From NCBI GenBank assembly GCA_902576375.1, contig CACGUZ010000001.1, positions 473,791 through 537,790 on the forward strand: a stretch of 64,000 nucleotides of DNA, in the 5' to 3' direction. Shown here piece by piece: positions 26,053 to 36,745 of this stretch; positions within the stretch are counted from its first letter, which is position 1; each line of letters opens with the position of its first letter. The notes under the pieces are model-generated. The model was given only the letters and a program-made list of their open reading frames with translations, searched no databases and was not told where the DNA came from. The position numbers and the translations under genes are program-made. Source of the DNA: an uncultured Pelagibacteraceae bacterium (GTDB lineage Bacteria > Pseudomonadota > Alphaproteobacteria > Pelagibacterales > Pelagibacteraceae).

Positions 26053-27554
26053 TAAAAAATTCCTTTTTTTAAATTTCGTTTAATTTTGCTCTTTTTAACA
26101 ACAATATTCAATCTATCTAATTGACCTGACTTTAGTTTTCTTAAGTTTTGCGCTGTTTTTAAAAATCTTTTTATTTCTTTTTTATCTAAAATATTCTCGG
26201 TAAGTGTTAAAAATTTGTTTATATAATTTTTTCTTTTGAATGGTCTTGAGCCATAAGGATGAGCATCTGCAACTCCTTGTTCTTCGGTAATTTTTTTTCC
26301 ATTTTTAAGGGTAATTGTGACTTTTGCACCAAAGGCTTTTTTTCTGGGGTTTGGGTCATGATATCTTTTGGTCCATTTTTTATCCTCATGTGTTTTGATT
26401 GATCTCCATATCTTAATTGTACTTTTTCTTTTTGCTCTGGTTTTCGAATAAGATTTTACATGATGCCAATTACCATCTTCTAAAGCTACAGCAAATATAT
26501 ACATTATTGAATGATCTAACGTTTCTCTACTTGCATTTGGATCCATTTTTTGAGGATCGTTTGCACCTGTACCAATCACATAATGAGTATGATGACTGGT
26601 ATAAATATCAATTTTTCTTATTTGGTTTAGATTAGATATTTTCTTTTTAAGTTTTTTTGCAAGATCAATTAATGCTTGAGATTGATATTCGGCAGAATAT
26701 TCTTTAGTGTAAGTTTCAAGAATAGCTTTCTTAGTCTCGTTTTTTTTTGGAAGTGGAACTCTATATAAAGCTTTTTTTCCATCCAAGATCCGTGCAATAA
26801 CACTATCTTCACCTTCATAAATTGGACTTGGAGCACCTTCACCACGCATAACTCTATCTACAGCCTCGATTGCAAGTTTACCGGCATGCGCTGGGGCATA
26901 AGCTTTCCAACTAGAGATTTCACCTTTTCTAGACTGTCTTGTTGAAATAGTTGTATGTAGAGCTTGTTGAACAGCTTGATAGATTGTTTCTGTATTTAGT
27001 CTTAACATCGATCCTATTCCAGCAGCAACACTTGGTCCTAAGTGAGCGATGTGGTCTACTTTATGTTTATGTAAACAAATTCCTTTAACTAAATTAACTT
27101 GCACTTCATAGGCAGTAATTATCCCTCTTAAAAGATCTAATCCACTTTTTTTATTTTGTTGCGCAACACTTATAAGGGGAGGAATATTATCACCAGGATG
27201 ACTGTAATCAGCTGCTAAAAATGTGTCATGAAAATCAAGTTCTCTTACAGCTGTTCCGTTGCTCCATGCTGCCCATTCACAATCAAATTTTAATTTATTA
27301 TCAACTCCAAATAATGTTGCACCATTTTTTCTTAAATGCCTCAGGGCCATCTCTCGGGATGAAATAACTGGACGTCTATTTAAAGAAGCTATCGCTACTG
27401 AAGCATTATCAATAATTCTATTAATCACCATCTCTATCGCTTCTTTATCTAACTTTGCATTATCACTTGCAATCTCTGCGATTTTCCAAGCCAGCTGTTT
27501 TTTTTTGGGTAAGTGAACTTTAGATGGGAAAACTTTTACGTTATGTATGATCAA
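26052..27554 (-). CDS. prpD: 2-methylcitrate dehydratase (MmgE/PrpD family)
   Basis: A 500-residue PrpD-family protein. It has [34 protein letters not shown], the [16 protein letters not shown] segment and a C-terminal MmgE/PrpD domain. It dehydrates methylcitrate on the way to methylisocitrate. It is the first gene of the operon. The region upstream to gph (27,555-27,605) is only 51 nt and shows no clear operator. Propionyl-CoA in such marine bacteria could come from odd-chain, branched-chain or DMSP breakdown; that source is inference. Confidence 0.92.
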   Translation of the reverse strand: MIIHNVKVFPSKVHLPKKKQLAWKIAEIASDNAKLDKEAIEMVINRIIDNASVAIASLNRRPVISSREMALRHLRKNGATLFGVDNKLKFDCEWAAWSNGTAVRELDFHDTFLAADYSHPGDNIPPLISVAQQNKKSGLDLLRGIITAYEVQVNLVKGICLHKHKVDHIAHLGPSVAAGIGSMLRLNTETIYQAVQQALHTTISTRQSRKGEISSWKAYAPAHAGKLAIEAVDRVMRGEGAPSPIYEGEDSVIARILDGKKALYRVPLPKKNETKKAILETYTKEYSAEYQSQALIDLAKKLKKKISNLNQIRKIDIYTSHHTHYVIGTGANDPQKMDPNASRETLDHSIMYIFAVALEDGNWHHVKSYSKTRAKRKSTIKIWRSIKTHEDKKWTKRYHDPNPRKKAFGAKVTITLKNGKKITEEQGVADAHPYGSRPFKRKNYINKFLTLTENILDKKEIKRFLKTAQNLRKLKSGQLDRLNIVVKKSKIKRNLKKGIF

Positions 27555-27605
27555 AAAAACTCCTAATTGAAAACTGTTCTAATAGTTAAAAAAAAATAAT
27601 CAATA

Positions 27606-28289
27606 TTAAAGATATTTTGTTACAATTTTTTCAATACCAATGAAGTCTTTTATTAAGTGATTATGGTAAATTTCAGCTGTATTTTTTTCCGTATAACCAT
27701 CCTCAAGTAAAATAACTGGAATTCCAGCAGCTTTTGCGGCGTTAGCATCTGTTTCACTATCGCCAATCATTAAAGTTTTTTTAAGGTCCCCATCTAAAAT
27801 TTCAACTACAGACGTTAAGTGTCTTGGATCAGGTTTACAATAATCAAATGTATTGTGACCCGCTACATATTCAAAAAAATCATAAATTCCAATTTTTTTT
27901 AAAAGATCAATTGCTAGATGTTCTTGTTTATTTGTGCAAACACCCATTGAAATTTTTTTTTCTTTTGACCATATTAAAAAATCTTTAACTCCATCAATTA
28001 ATTTACTTTCATTTACAATATTATTTCCGTAATACTCTACAAATTCTTTGACCATTTCTTTTTTAATTTTTTCATCCTGGACTTTTCCAAATTCTTTTTT
28101 TGCCTGACCCCATATAGATCGACCAAGCATTGCACCAGCACCTTGACCCACCAAGTTTCTTATTTCCTCAGTAGACTTGGTTGGATATCCAAATTTACTC
28201 ATAACATGATTGTGGGCCCTCATTAAGTCGGGAGCTGTATCCACTAAAGTGCCATCTAAATCAAAAAGAATTGTAAAAATTTGTTTCAT
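27606..28289 (-). CDS. gph: HAD hydrolase, probably phosphoglycolate phosphatase
   Basis: A 227-residue HAD subfamily IA phosphatase. Motif I is ILFDLDGTLVDT, motif II is MGVCTNKQ (Thr), motif III is the Lys in FDYCKPDP and motif IV is MIGDSETDANAAKAAG. A helical cap follows motif I with NLVGQGAGAMLGRS, typical of phosphoglycolate phosphatases. Substrate assignment inside this family is uncertain. It diverges from the glmU-like gene with a 71-nt gap. Confidence 0.8.
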   Translation of the reverse strand: MKQIFTILFDLDGTLVDTAPDLMRAHNHVMSKFGYPTKSTEEIRNLVGQGAGAMLGRSIWGQAKKEFGKVQDEKIKKEMVKEFVEYYGNNIVNESKLIDGVKDFLIWSKEKKISMGVCTNKQEHLAIDLLKKIGIYDFFEYVAGHNTFDYCKPDPRHLTSVVEILDGDLKKTLMIGDSETDANAAKAAGIPVILLEDGYTEKNTAEIYHNHLIKDFIGIEKIVTKYL

Positions 28290-28360
28290 AATTAAAAGTA
28301 TTTTTAAGAAATATTTTGTGAATTAAGAAAGGTATATACTTATTGTAAGTAATTTTCTAG

Positions 28361-28984
28361 ATGAAACAGTTACAAATAAACAAGCTACAGAATTCATTAA
28401 GAAATAAATTTTTGAAATCAAAAGTAAATATGATTGCTCCAGAAACAATCTATTTTTCTAAAGATACAAAAATTGGAAAAAATGTGACTATAGAACCATA
28501 TGTAGTTATTGGATCAAAAGTGAAGATTGGTAACAATGTTATTATTAAATCTTTCAGTCATTTAGAGAATTGTAAAATCGAAAATAAAGTTGAAATAGGT
28601 CCTTATGCACGAATAAGACCTGGTACCACTTTAAAGGAAGGATCTAAAATTGGAAACTTTGTTGAAATTAAAAAAAGTACTCTTGGAAAAAAATCTAAGG
28701 TAAATCATTTAACTTATATTGGCGACACCTCAATTGGTAAATCAGTTAACGTTGGAGCGGGGACAATTACGTGCAACTACGATGGGATAAAAAAATATAA
28801 AACTACAATAAAAGATAATGTTTTTATTGGCTCTAACTCTTCTTTAGTTGCCCCAATTACACTTGCAGAAAATAGTATAGTTGGAGCAGGATCAGTAATT
28901 ACCAGGAATGTAAGTAAAAAATCTCTAGCGCTCACTAGAAGCCAACAACTAGAGGTAAAAAATTATAAAAGAAAATCTAAATAA
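28361..28984 (+). CDS. glmU: stand-alone GlmU-type glucosamine-1-phosphate acetyltransferase domain
   Basis: The 207-residue protein corresponds to only the C-terminal half of bifunctional GlmU. It begins with the end of the GlmU linker helix ([12 protein letters not shown], then [13 protein letters not shown]) and continues as a left-handed beta-helix with [33 protein letters not shown] (catalytic His) and [16 protein letters not shown]. All acetyltransferase motifs are present. The N-terminal uridylyltransferase is missing, and only 71 nt separate this start from the divergent gph. glmS follows 2 nt after the stop, so the pair serves UDP-GlcNAc synthesis. Confidence 0.87.
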   Translation: MKQLQINKLQNSLRNKFLKSKVNMIAPETIYFSKDTKIGKNVTIEPYVVIGSKVKIGNNVIIKSFSHLENCKIENKVEIGPYARIRPGTTLKEGSKIGNFVEIKKSTLGKKSKVNHLTYIGDTSIGKSVNVGAGTITCNYDGIKKYKTTIKDNVFIGSNSSLVAPITLAENSIVGAGSVITRNVSKKSLALTRSQQLEVKNYKRKSK

Positions 28985-28986
28985 TT

Positions 28987-30807
28987 ATGTGTGGCATTAT
29001 TGGAATAAATAGTAATAGACCTGTTTCATCAACAATTATCAGTTCTTTAAAAAAATTAGAATACAGAGGATATGATTCAGCAGGTATAGCAACGCTTTCA
29101 AACAATGAAATTAACGAAGTTAAATCTGAAGGCAGAGTTGATAATCTTGAAAATAATCTATTAGTTCAAAAAATGGAAGGAACCATTGGTATAGGACATG
29201 TTCGTTGGGCTACACATGGATTGCCAAATAGTATTAATGCTCATCCTCACTCTTCACAAAATGTTTCTGTAGTTCATAATGGAATAATTGAAAATTCTAC
29301 TTTATTAAAAAAATTTTTGGTAAGTAAGGGTCATAAATTTAAGTCACAAACTGATACTGAAGTGATTGTACATTTGATTACGGAAAATTTAAAAACTGAA
29401 AATATTGTTAATTCAATTAAAAAAACTATCAAATCTCTTCATGGTAGTTTTGCACTTGGTATAATATTTAAAGATCAACCTGATTTAATTGTTGGTGCAA
29501 GAAGAGGATCTCCATTAGCTGTGGGGTATGGTCCAAATGAAAATTATTTAGGTTCAGATTCATATGCGCTTAAAGCAATGACGAATAAGATTACTTATTT
29601 AAATGACGGAGAATTTTGTATTATAAAAAAAGATCACGTTGAATTTTTTAATGAGGAAGGGGATAAGATAAATAAAAAAGTTTTAGAATTATCTTTAGAA
29701 GATGAAAAATATGACAAAGGTGATTACAAACATTTCATGGCTAAAGAAATAGAGGAACAACCGACAACATTAAAAAATGGAATTAATGAATATGTAGATA
29801 CTTTAAATAATGATATTAATATTTATAATTTTCCTTGGAAAATGAATGAAATTTCCTCAGTAACTTTAATTGGTTGTGGAACAGCCTATCATTCTTGTCT
29901 ACTTGCAAAATACTGGTTCGAAGAATTAACTTCATTAGATGTTAATGTAGATATTGCTTCAGAGTTTAGATATAGAAAAAACAGATTTAAGAAAGAGACT
30001 TTATATATATTTGTATCTCAATCTGGTGAAACAGCAGATACTTATGCAGCATTAGATTTGTGTAATCAAAATGATATGAAAACATGTGCTGTTGTAAATG
30101 TCATTGAGAGTTCTATTGCTAGAGACTCTAAATTTGTTTTACCAATACATTGTGGGACCGAGATAGGGGTTGCCTCTACCAAAGCCTTTTTGGGTCAAAT
30201 CCTTATATTATACATTTTAGCTTTAAAACTAGGATTATTAAGAAAAGATTTAAAAAAAGAGTTATTCAATGAAAAACTTAAAGATCTTAAATCTCTTCCT
30301 AAATTAGCAGAAAAGACTTTATTAACTGATAATAAGATACAGACAATATCTAATACCTTTAATGAGGCTAAAGGTTCAATGTTTTTAGGAAGAGGCTTTT
30401 CTTTTCCAATAGCATTAGAAGGTGCATTAAAATTAAAAGAACTATCTTATATTCACGCTGAAGGCTATCCAGCTGGTGAAATGAAACATGGACCACTTGC
30501 TCTTATCGAAGAAGGAATGCCGGTTGTTGTATTAGCGCCGAGAGACAATTATTATAAAAAAACTATTTCTAATATGCAGGAAGTTATTGCAAGAGGAGCA
30601 AAAGTTTTGCTAGTAACAAATAAAAGTAGTGATGAGGTGGTTTCAGAAAATATTTGGGAAAAAATAGAAGTTGAAAGTGCTAATGATGACCTTTTACCCT
30701 TTCTTTTAACAATACCTTTACAAAAATTAGCTTATTATTCAGCTCTCAAAAAAGGATTTGATATAGATAAGCCTAGAAATTTAGCTAAATCAGTAACCGT
30801 TGAATAA
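28987..30807 (+). CDS. glmS: glutamine--fructose-6-phosphate aminotransferase
   Basis: A full-length, 606-residue GlmS. The N-terminal glutaminase begins MCGIIGI, giving Cys1 as nucleophile, with GHVRWATHG and LGSDS. Two SIS isomerase domains follow, with FVSQSGETADTYAAL, GCGTAYHSC and the EGALKLKELSYIHAEGYPAGEMKHGPLALI segment. The C-terminus LAKSVTVE is conserved in the family. It makes glucosamine-6-phosphate for peptidoglycan and lipopolysaccharide. It probably shares a transcript with the upstream GlmU domain gene. Confidence 0.95.
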   Translation: MCGIIGINSNRPVSSTIISSLKKLEYRGYDSAGIATLSNNEINEVKSEGRVDNLENNLLVQKMEGTIGIGHVRWATHGLPNSINAHPHSSQNVSVVHNGIIENSTLLKKFLVSKGHKFKSQTDTEVIVHLITENLKTENIVNSIKKTIKSLHGSFALGIIFKDQPDLIVGARRGSPLAVGYGPNENYLGSDSYALKAMTNKITYLNDGEFCIIKKDHVEFFNEEGDKINKKVLELSLEDEKYDKGDYKHFMAKEIEEQPTTLKNGINEYVDTLNNDINIYNFPWKMNEISSVTLIGCGTAYHSCLLAKYWFEELTSLDVNVDIASEFRYRKNRFKKETLYIFVSQSGETADTYAALDLCNQNDMKTCAVVNVIESSIARDSKFVLPIHCGTEIGVASTKAFLGQILILYILALKLGLLRKDLKKELFNEKLKDLKSLPKLAEKTLLTDNKIQTISNTFNEAKGSMFLGRGFSFPIALEGALKLKELSYIHAEGYPAGEMKHGPLALIEEGMPVVVLAPRDNYYKKTISNMQEVIARGAKVLLVTNKSSDEVVSENIWEKIEVESANDDLLPFLLTIPLQKLAYYSALKKGFDIDKPRNLAKSVTVE

Positions 30808-30842
30808 TAGAAAAACTCTGATACAACAATCTTGAGTTGAAT

Positions 30843-32222
30843 ATGAAAAATTGGAAAGTAAATAGCTGGAGAAAGTATCCTGTCAAACACATACCAACGT
30901 ATGGTGATGAGAAGGAGCTTAATAGTGTTTTAAACAAATTAAAAACATTTCCACCACTTGTATTTGCAGGTGAGACAAGACATTTAAAGGATCAATTGTC
31001 AAAAGTAGTTGATGGCAAAGCTTTTTTATTGCAAGGCGGTGACTGTGCCGAAAGTTTTGCAGAATTTCATCCTGACAATATAAGAGATACTTTTAAAGTA
31101 ATTCTTCAAATGGCTTTGGTGATGACATACTCTGCGTCTTTACCTATTGTAAAACTTGGAAGGATTGCTGGACAGTTTTCTAAACCAAGAAGTGCTCCAA
31201 CAGAAAAACAAGGTGATGTAGAATTACCAAGTTATTTAGGTGATAACATTAATGCAATAGACTTTAATGAAAAAGCTAGAAGACCTGATCCAAAAAGAAT
31301 GTATAAAGCTTATTCTCAATCAGCTTCAACGCTTAATTTACTTAGAGCATTTTCAAAAGGTGGTTTTGCAGATTTGAACAAAGTTCATTTATGGAATTTA
31401 GATTACATTAAAAAAAGTCCTCAAGCGAAAAAATTTAAAGATCTAGAGGATAAAATTGCTGATGCACTGGCTTTTATGGAAGCATGTGGAATAACTTCAG
31501 ACTTTAATAATAGATTATACACTGTAAATTTCTGGACATCACATGAAGCGTTGCACTTACCCTTTGAGGAAAGTATGACTAGAGTAGACTCTACTACTGG
31601 TGAGTATCACGATACATCTGCTCATTTTGTCTGGATTGGTGATAGAACAAGACAGTTAGATGGTGGACATGTTGAATTTTGTAGAGGAATAGAAAATCCT
31701 ATTGGAATAAAGTGTGGTCCTACTTCTAAACCTGAGGAGATTGCAAAAATTTGTGAAGTATTAAATCCAAAAAATGAAAAAGGTAAAATAACTTTAATCT
31801 CAAGATTTGGTCATCAAAATGTAGAAAAGTTTTTACCAAAGTTAATAAGACGAATTAAAAAAGAAGGTCTTAATGTTATTTGGTCATGTGATCCAATGCA
31901 TGGGAATACAATTGTATCAACTACTGGTTTTAAAACGAGACCATTTAACAATGTAGTTAATGAGGTCAAAAATGTTTTTGGCGTCCATCAGTCTGAGGGA
32001 TCATACGCAGGTGGTTTACATGTTGAAATGACTGGCCAAGATGTGACAGAGTGTACAGGTGGAGCTAGAAAAATATCTGATGCTGATTTATCAAGTAGAT
32101 ATCACACTCATTGTGACCCAAGATTGAATTCAGACCAGGCTTTAGAATTAGCCTTTTTAATTTCAGATGAGATTAAAAAGAATAGCAGCTATTCTAAAAA
32201 TGCTATTCAAGCGGCATCTTAA
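30843..32222 (+). CDS. class II (plant-type) 3-deoxy-7-phosphoheptulonate synthase
   Basis: A 459-residue DAHP synthase of the AroA-II type, starting the shikimate pathway. It has WRKYPVKHIPTY, LLQGGDCAESFAEF (metal Cys), RIAGQFSKPRS, GDRTRQLDGGHVEFCRGIENPIGIKCGP, and the metal residues in EGSYAGGLHVEMTGQDVTEC. I choose ATG 30843 over the track's TTG six bases upstream because MKNWKVNSWR is the usual family start. This class is unrelated in regulation to the E. coli AroFGH enzymes. Confidence 0.92.
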   Translation: MKNWKVNSWRKYPVKHIPTYGDEKELNSVLNKLKTFPPLVFAGETRHLKDQLSKVVDGKAFLLQGGDCAESFAEFHPDNIRDTFKVILQMALVMTYSASLPIVKLGRIAGQFSKPRSAPTEKQGDVELPSYLGDNINAIDFNEKARRPDPKRMYKAYSQSASTLNLLRAFSKGGFADLNKVHLWNLDYIKKSPQAKKFKDLEDKIADALAFMEACGITSDFNNRLYTVNFWTSHEALHLPFEESMTRVDSTTGEYHDTSAHFVWIGDRTRQLDGGHVEFCRGIENPIGIKCGPTSKPEEIAKICEVLNPKNEKGKITLISRFGHQNVEKFLPKLIRRIKKEGLNVIWSCDPMHGNTIVSTTGFKTRPFNNVVNEVKNVFGVHQSEGSYAGGLHVEMTGQDVTECTGGARKISDADLSSRYHTHCDPRLNSDQALELAFLISDEIKKNSSYSKNAIQAAS

Positions 32223-32260
32223 GCTATTGCATAAAATTTTAAGATAGTTAGATATTTGTT

Positions 32261-32998
32261 ATGCTACCATCAGAAAAAGTAAAATTTATCTCTAATTGGA
32301 TCAAAACATACGTTGATCAAATGCCAAACAAGGCCCAATCATTAGTCATTGGAATATCTGGTGGTATAGATTCATCTGTTTCAAGCACTCTGAGTGCGAT
32401 GACAGGTATTAAAACCATTGTTTTAACAATGCCGATTAAACAAAAAGAAAATCAACACGATCTTAGTTTGAAGCATCAACAATGGTTGGTAAAAAATTTT
32501 AAAAATGTTGAAGCGCATACCTTAAGTTTAGATAAACTTTTTGAAACATTTTCAACAACCCTAAATAAATTTGATAATGAACATGGTTTTGCTAACTCTA
32601 GAGCTAGACTTAGAATGACTACTCTTTACCAAGTTGCAGCGGCAAATAAAGGTATTGTAGTTGGAACAGGAAACAAAGTAGAGGATTTTGGAGTAGGTTT
32701 TTATACTAAATATGGAGATGGTGGAGTTGATATATCTCCTATAGCAGATTGTAATAAAACTGAAGTATGGGAACTTGGTAAAGAATTAGGTATATTAAAA
32801 GAAATTATTGATGCTCCGCCAACAGATGGATTATGGGATGATGGAAGAACAGATGAAGGTCAATTAGGATTCAACTATTCAGAACTTGAAGACGCAATGG
32901 GCAACCCAAATTCGCCTCACAGAGAACAATACGAAAAAATTCGAAATCAAAACTTGCATAAAATGGAGCCAATTCCAGTTTGCAAGATTCCTAGTTAA
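32261..32998 (+). CDS. nadE: ammonia-dependent NAD+ synthetase
   Basis: A 245-residue NadE. The ATP pyrophosphatase loop is VIGISGGIDSSVSSTL. GTGNKVEDFGVGFYTKYGDGGVDISPIAD is the deamido-NAD-binding segment, and PTDGLWDDGRTDEGQLG completes the adenylation site. No glutaminase domain is attached, so it should use ammonia. It is a single gene between DAHP synthase and cysS, with 38- and 51-nt gaps. Confidence 0.93.
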   Translation: MLPSEKVKFISNWIKTYVDQMPNKAQSLVIGISGGIDSSVSSTLSAMTGIKTIVLTMPIKQKENQHDLSLKHQQWLVKNFKNVEAHTLSLDKLFETFSTTLNKFDNEHGFANSRARLRMTTLYQVAAANKGIVVGTGNKVEDFGVGFYTKYGDGGVDISPIADCNKTEVWELGKELGILKEIIDAPPTDGLWDDGRTDEGQLGFNYSELEDAMGNPNSPHREQYEKIRNQNLHKMEPIPVCKIPS

Positions 32999-33049
32999 TC
33001 AATTAGATTAACAAATCATTAAATAAGGTATATTTCTTAATTAGCTGAT

Positions 33050-34393
33050 ATGGATATTTTTTTAACAAATAATCTAAGTAATAAAAAAGAACAATTTGTT
33101 CCAAAAGAAAAAAAAAATGTTGGAATGTACGTTTGTGGACCTACAGTTTATGATGATCCTCACATAGGAAATGCAAGACCTTTAGTAATCTTTGATATTT
33201 TATTTAAATTATTAAAAAATGAATTTCTATCAGTTACATATGTGAGAAATATAACTGATATTGACGATAAAATAATTAAATCCTCACAAGAGCAAAAAAT
33301 TTCTACAAAAGAACTTACAGAAAAAGTAACCTCAAGTTTTTTTAAAGATTGTGAATTTCTGAATTGTGAAAGTCCTACTCATCAACCAAAAGCCACTGAA
33401 CACATTGATCTGATGATTAAAATGATAAATGATTTAATAAAAAAAGGATTTGCATATGAAAATAATAAGCACGTTTATTTTGAAGTTAAAAAATTCTCTG
33501 AGTACGGAAAATTATCAAATAAAAATTTAGACGATTTAATTGCTGGATCTAGAGTAGAAATAAGTGAAAATAAAAAAAATTCTGAAGACTTTGTTCTATG
33601 GAAACCATCAAATAATGATGAACCTGCTTGGGATTCACCCTGGGGCAAAGGTAGACCAGGATGGCATTTAGAGTGTTCAGCTATGTCAAAAAAATTCTTA
33701 GGTAACGAATTTGATATTCATGGTGGAGGGATAGATCTTATTTTTCCTCATCACGAAAATGAAATAGCTCAATCTAGATGTGCCAATGATACAAAAGTTT
33801 TTGCAAATTTTTGGGTGCACAATGCTTTTATTACTATGTCTAATGAAAAAATGTCTAAGTCACAAGGTAACATTCTAAAAATAAAAGATTTTAGAAATAA
33901 GATTAGTGGGCAAATAATCAGATTGGCTTTAATGAGTGCACATTATAAGCAACCATTAGATTGGAACGATAAATTATTAAGTGATTGTGAAAGTACTTTA
34001 GATAAGTGGTATAAAGTATACTCATCTGATCTTAAATCTGTCAAAGTTTCAGACGAAATTCTAAGACCACTTTATGAGGATTTGAACACACCTGGATATA
34101 TAGCCAACCTTCACAAGTTATTCGAAAAAGCTAACAAAGGTGAAAACATAGATCTATTTGTTTCAGCATGTAAATTTATTGGTTTGATGAATGAAACTAG
34201 CGAGCAATGGAATGAATTTAAAAAGAAAAGAGTATCTATAACCGAGTCTGAAATTAAAAATATGCTTAGTTTAAGAGATAAAGCTAGAGAAAATAAGAAC
34301 TATAAAGAAGCTGATAGAATTAGAGATAAGCTTTTAGACAAAGGTGTTTTAATAGAAGATAAAGATGGTAAAACACTCTGGAAATTTAAATGA
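33050..34393 (+). CDS. cysS: cysteinyl-tRNA synthetase
   Basis: A 447-residue class I synthetase. The zinc Cys and HIGH-like motif appear together in YVCGPTVYDDPHIGNARP. Further zinc ligands lie in WHLECSAM and FPHHENEIAQ, and the KMSKS loop is EKMSKSQGNI. The C-terminal anticodon helix (ENKNYKEADRIRDKLLDKG) is typical of CysRS. It overlaps the downstream citramalate synthase gene by 4 nt (ATGA). Confidence 0.95.
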   Translation: MDIFLTNNLSNKKEQFVPKEKKNVGMYVCGPTVYDDPHIGNARPLVIFDILFKLLKNEFLSVTYVRNITDIDDKIIKSSQEQKISTKELTEKVTSSFFKDCEFLNCESPTHQPKATEHIDLMIKMINDLIKKGFAYENNKHVYFEVKKFSEYGKLSNKNLDDLIAGSRVEISENKKNSEDFVLWKPSNNDEPAWDSPWGKGRPGWHLECSAMSKKFLGNEFDIHGGGIDLIFPHHENEIAQSRCANDTKVFANFWVHNAFITMSNEKMSKSQGNILKIKDFRNKISGQIIRLALMSAHYKQPLDWNDKLLSDCESTLDKWYKVYSSDLKSVKVSDEILRPLYEDLNTPGYIANLHKLFEKANKGENIDLFVSACKFIGLMNETSEQWNEFKKKRVSITESEIKNMLSLRDKARENKNYKEADRIRDKLLDKGVLIEDKDGKTLWKFK

Positions 34394-35991
34394 GCAAAGA
34401 AAGATTATACATATTTGACACAACTCTAAGAGATGGAGCTCAAACGCAAGGAGTTGATTTTTCTTTGGAAGACAAAGAAAAAATTGCTTTAGCTTTGGAT
34501 AATTTGGGTGTGGATTACATTGAAGCTGGATGGCCTGGGGCTAACCCAACCGATACAGAATTTTTTCAAAAGAAACACAATTTTAAAAATTCAAAACTAA
34601 CTTCTTTTGGGATGACAAAAAGGTCTGGACGAAGTGCAGAAAATGATACTGGTTTATCTGCACTCATGAACTCTAATACCTCTGCAGTATGTTTAGTTGG
34701 TAAGTCTTGGGACTTTCATGTCGATGTTGCCTTAGGAATAACAAATGAAGAAAATTTAGATAATATTTCTGAGAGTGCAAAACATTTTGTTAAAGCAAAA
34801 AAAGAATTCATGTTCGATGCAGAACATTTTTTTGATGGTTATAAAGCAAATCCAAAATATGCACTCTCATGTATTAAAGCTGCTTATGACCAAGGTGCAA
34901 GGTGGGTGATATTATGTGATACCAATGGAGGTACACTTCCACATGAAATTACAAAGATAGTTAGTGAGGTTACAAAGGTAGTACCAGGAAAAAACTTGGG
35001 AATTCACGCACATAATGATACAGGTAATGCGGTTGCTAATTCATTAGCAGGAGTGTTGTCTGGTGTTCGACAAATTCAAGGCACAATAAATGGATTGGGT
35101 GAAAGATGTGGAAATGCAAATTTAATGTCATTAATACCAACTTTTTTTTTAAAGAAAGATTTTTCATCTCAATTTGAAATTGGAATAAAATCAAAAAATA
35201 TTAAAAATCTAACCGATTGTTCAAGACTTTTAGATGAAATTTTAAATAGAAAACCTAATCAACATTTACCATATGTGGGCGCTGCAGCTTTTTCACATAA
35301 AGGGGGATTGCATGTATCTGCTGTACAAAAAGATCCAAAAACTTATGAACACATCAATCCAGAGGAAGTTGGTAATACAAGAAATATTGTTGTCTCTGAT
35401 CAATCAGGAAAGTCAAATATTGTCTCAAGATTAAAAAGTATAAAAATTGATATTCAAGAAAATGATCCAAAAATTAAAAAATTATTAGACGAAGTAAAAG
35501 ACAGAGAATTCATTGGTTATAGTTATGATGGTGCTGATGCATCATTTGAATTATTAGCAAGAAGAATTATTGGAGAAATACCAAGATACATATCTATTAA
35601 TGAATATGACGTTTCAGTAAAAAAAAATAATTCTGGCGATATAGTTTCATCTGCAAAAGCTCAATTAGAAGTTGATGGAGAAAAGATTATGTGTGAAGGA
35701 GAAGGGAATGGTCCAGTAAACGCTTTAGATAATGCCATCAGACAAAATGTTGATAGGCTAGCAAAGTACTCAAAATATTTAAAAGATTTAAAACTGGTAG
35801 ATTATAAAGTAAGAATTTTAAATACAGGAACTGAGGCTGTTACAAGAGTTTCGATTGAAAGCACAGACTCTCAAGGAAAAAATTGGTTTACTATTGGTGT
35901 CTCAACAAACATTATCGAAGCTTCGTTCAAAGCATTAATTGATAGTTTGGATTATAAATTATTTAAAGATAATGCGCCTGCAAGTAAATAA
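34390..35991 (+). CDS. cimA: citramalate synthase
   Basis: A 533-residue protein of the isopropylmalate/homocitrate synthase family. The TIM barrel opens FDTTLRDGAQTQGVDFSLEDK, with metal-binding HAHNDTGNAVANSLAGV. The AGWPGANPTDTEFF segment and overall length are those of long-form CimA, and a C-terminal LeuA-type regulatory domain occupies roughly residues 390-525. It makes citramalate from pyruvate and acetyl-CoA, a threonine-independent route to isoleucine. It overlaps cysS by 4 nt and abuts trmJ. Confidence 0.88.
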   Translation: MSKERLYIFDTTLRDGAQTQGVDFSLEDKEKIALALDNLGVDYIEAGWPGANPTDTEFFQKKHNFKNSKLTSFGMTKRSGRSAENDTGLSALMNSNTSAVCLVGKSWDFHVDVALGITNEENLDNISESAKHFVKAKKEFMFDAEHFFDGYKANPKYALSCIKAAYDQGARWVILCDTNGGTLPHEITKIVSEVTKVVPGKNLGIHAHNDTGNAVANSLAGVLSGVRQIQGTINGLGERCGNANLMSLIPTFFLKKDFSSQFEIGIKSKNIKNLTDCSRLLDEILNRKPNQHLPYVGAAAFSHKGGLHVSAVQKDPKTYEHINPEEVGNTRNIVVSDQSGKSNIVSRLKSIKIDIQENDPKIKKLLDEVKDREFIGYSYDGADASFELLARRIIGEIPRYISINEYDVSVKKNNSGDIVSSAKAQLEVDGEKIMCEGEGNGPVNALDNAIRQNVDRLAKYSKYLKDLKLVDYKVRILNTGTEAVTRVSIESTDSQGKNWFTIGVSTNIIEASFKALIDSLDYKLFKDNAPASK

Positions 35992-36705
35992 ATGATTAAA
36001 AATAACATTTCATTTATTCTTCATAAACCTCAATTATCAGAAAATATTGGTGCCTGCGCCAGAGCAATAAAAAACTTTGATTTTAATAAATTGATTTTGG
36101 TAAACCCTAAACCTACTTTTCCAAATGATAAAATTCTAGCTACATCGGTTGGAGCCAAAGATATTATCAAACAAAGCAAAAATTATGATAATTTAGAAGA
36201 TGCAATAAGCAAAATTGATATTGTTATTGCTACTTCTGCAAGATTTAGAAATAAAAATATCAAACATATAAACTTAGATAATTTAAAAAAAATAAATTTT
36301 AAAAAGAAAATTGGTTTTTTGTTTGGTTCAGAAGCATCAGGTTTATCAAATGATGAAATTAGTTATGCTAATTATACTTTACAAATACCTACTAATCCTG
36401 ATTTTAAATCTTTGAATCTATCTCACAGCCTGATTATTATTGCTCAATACGTGTTTAATCTTATTAAACTAAAAAATACACCATTTCAAAGATCAAAAAA
36501 AATCAAGTCAGCTAATAAAAAAGAAATTCAATCTATGTTAACTCTTTGCATTAAAAATTTAGATGAAATAAATTTTTTTAGACCTAAGGAAAAGAAACCC
36601 AAAATGCTTGAGAACTTAAGAAATATTTTTTATAAAATGGACTTATCTGATAAAGAAACACGTATATTATCTGGCGTATTTGCTAGTTTAGGAAAAAAAC
36701 GTTGA
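35992..36705 (+). CDS. trmJ: tRNA (Cm/Um32) 2'-O-methyltransferase
   Basis: A 237-residue SPOUT methyltransferase. It has HKPQLSENIGACARAIKNFD (motif 1), GFLFGSEASGLSNDEISYANYTLQIPTNPDFKSLNLSHSL (motifs 2 and 3, shown here as one continuous region but quoted in part only in reasoning) and a C-terminal helical tail. The Gly-rich knot and NLS motif fit TrmJ/LasT. It starts directly after cimA. An rRNA target cannot be excluded from sequence. Confidence 0.85.
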   Translation: MIKNNISFILHKPQLSENIGACARAIKNFDFNKLILVNPKPTFPNDKILATSVGAKDIIKQSKNYDNLEDAISKIDIVIATSARFRNKNIKHINLDNLKKINFKKKIGFLFGSEASGLSNDEISYANYTLQIPTNPDFKSLNLSHSLIIIAQYVFNLIKLKNTPFQRSKKIKSANKKEIQSMLTLCIKNLDEINFFRPKEKKPKMLENLRNIFYKMDLSDKETRILSGVFASLGKKR

Positions 36706-36745
36706 TTGACAAAATTAAGAGTAAGTTTATAAGACCCAATATTAA

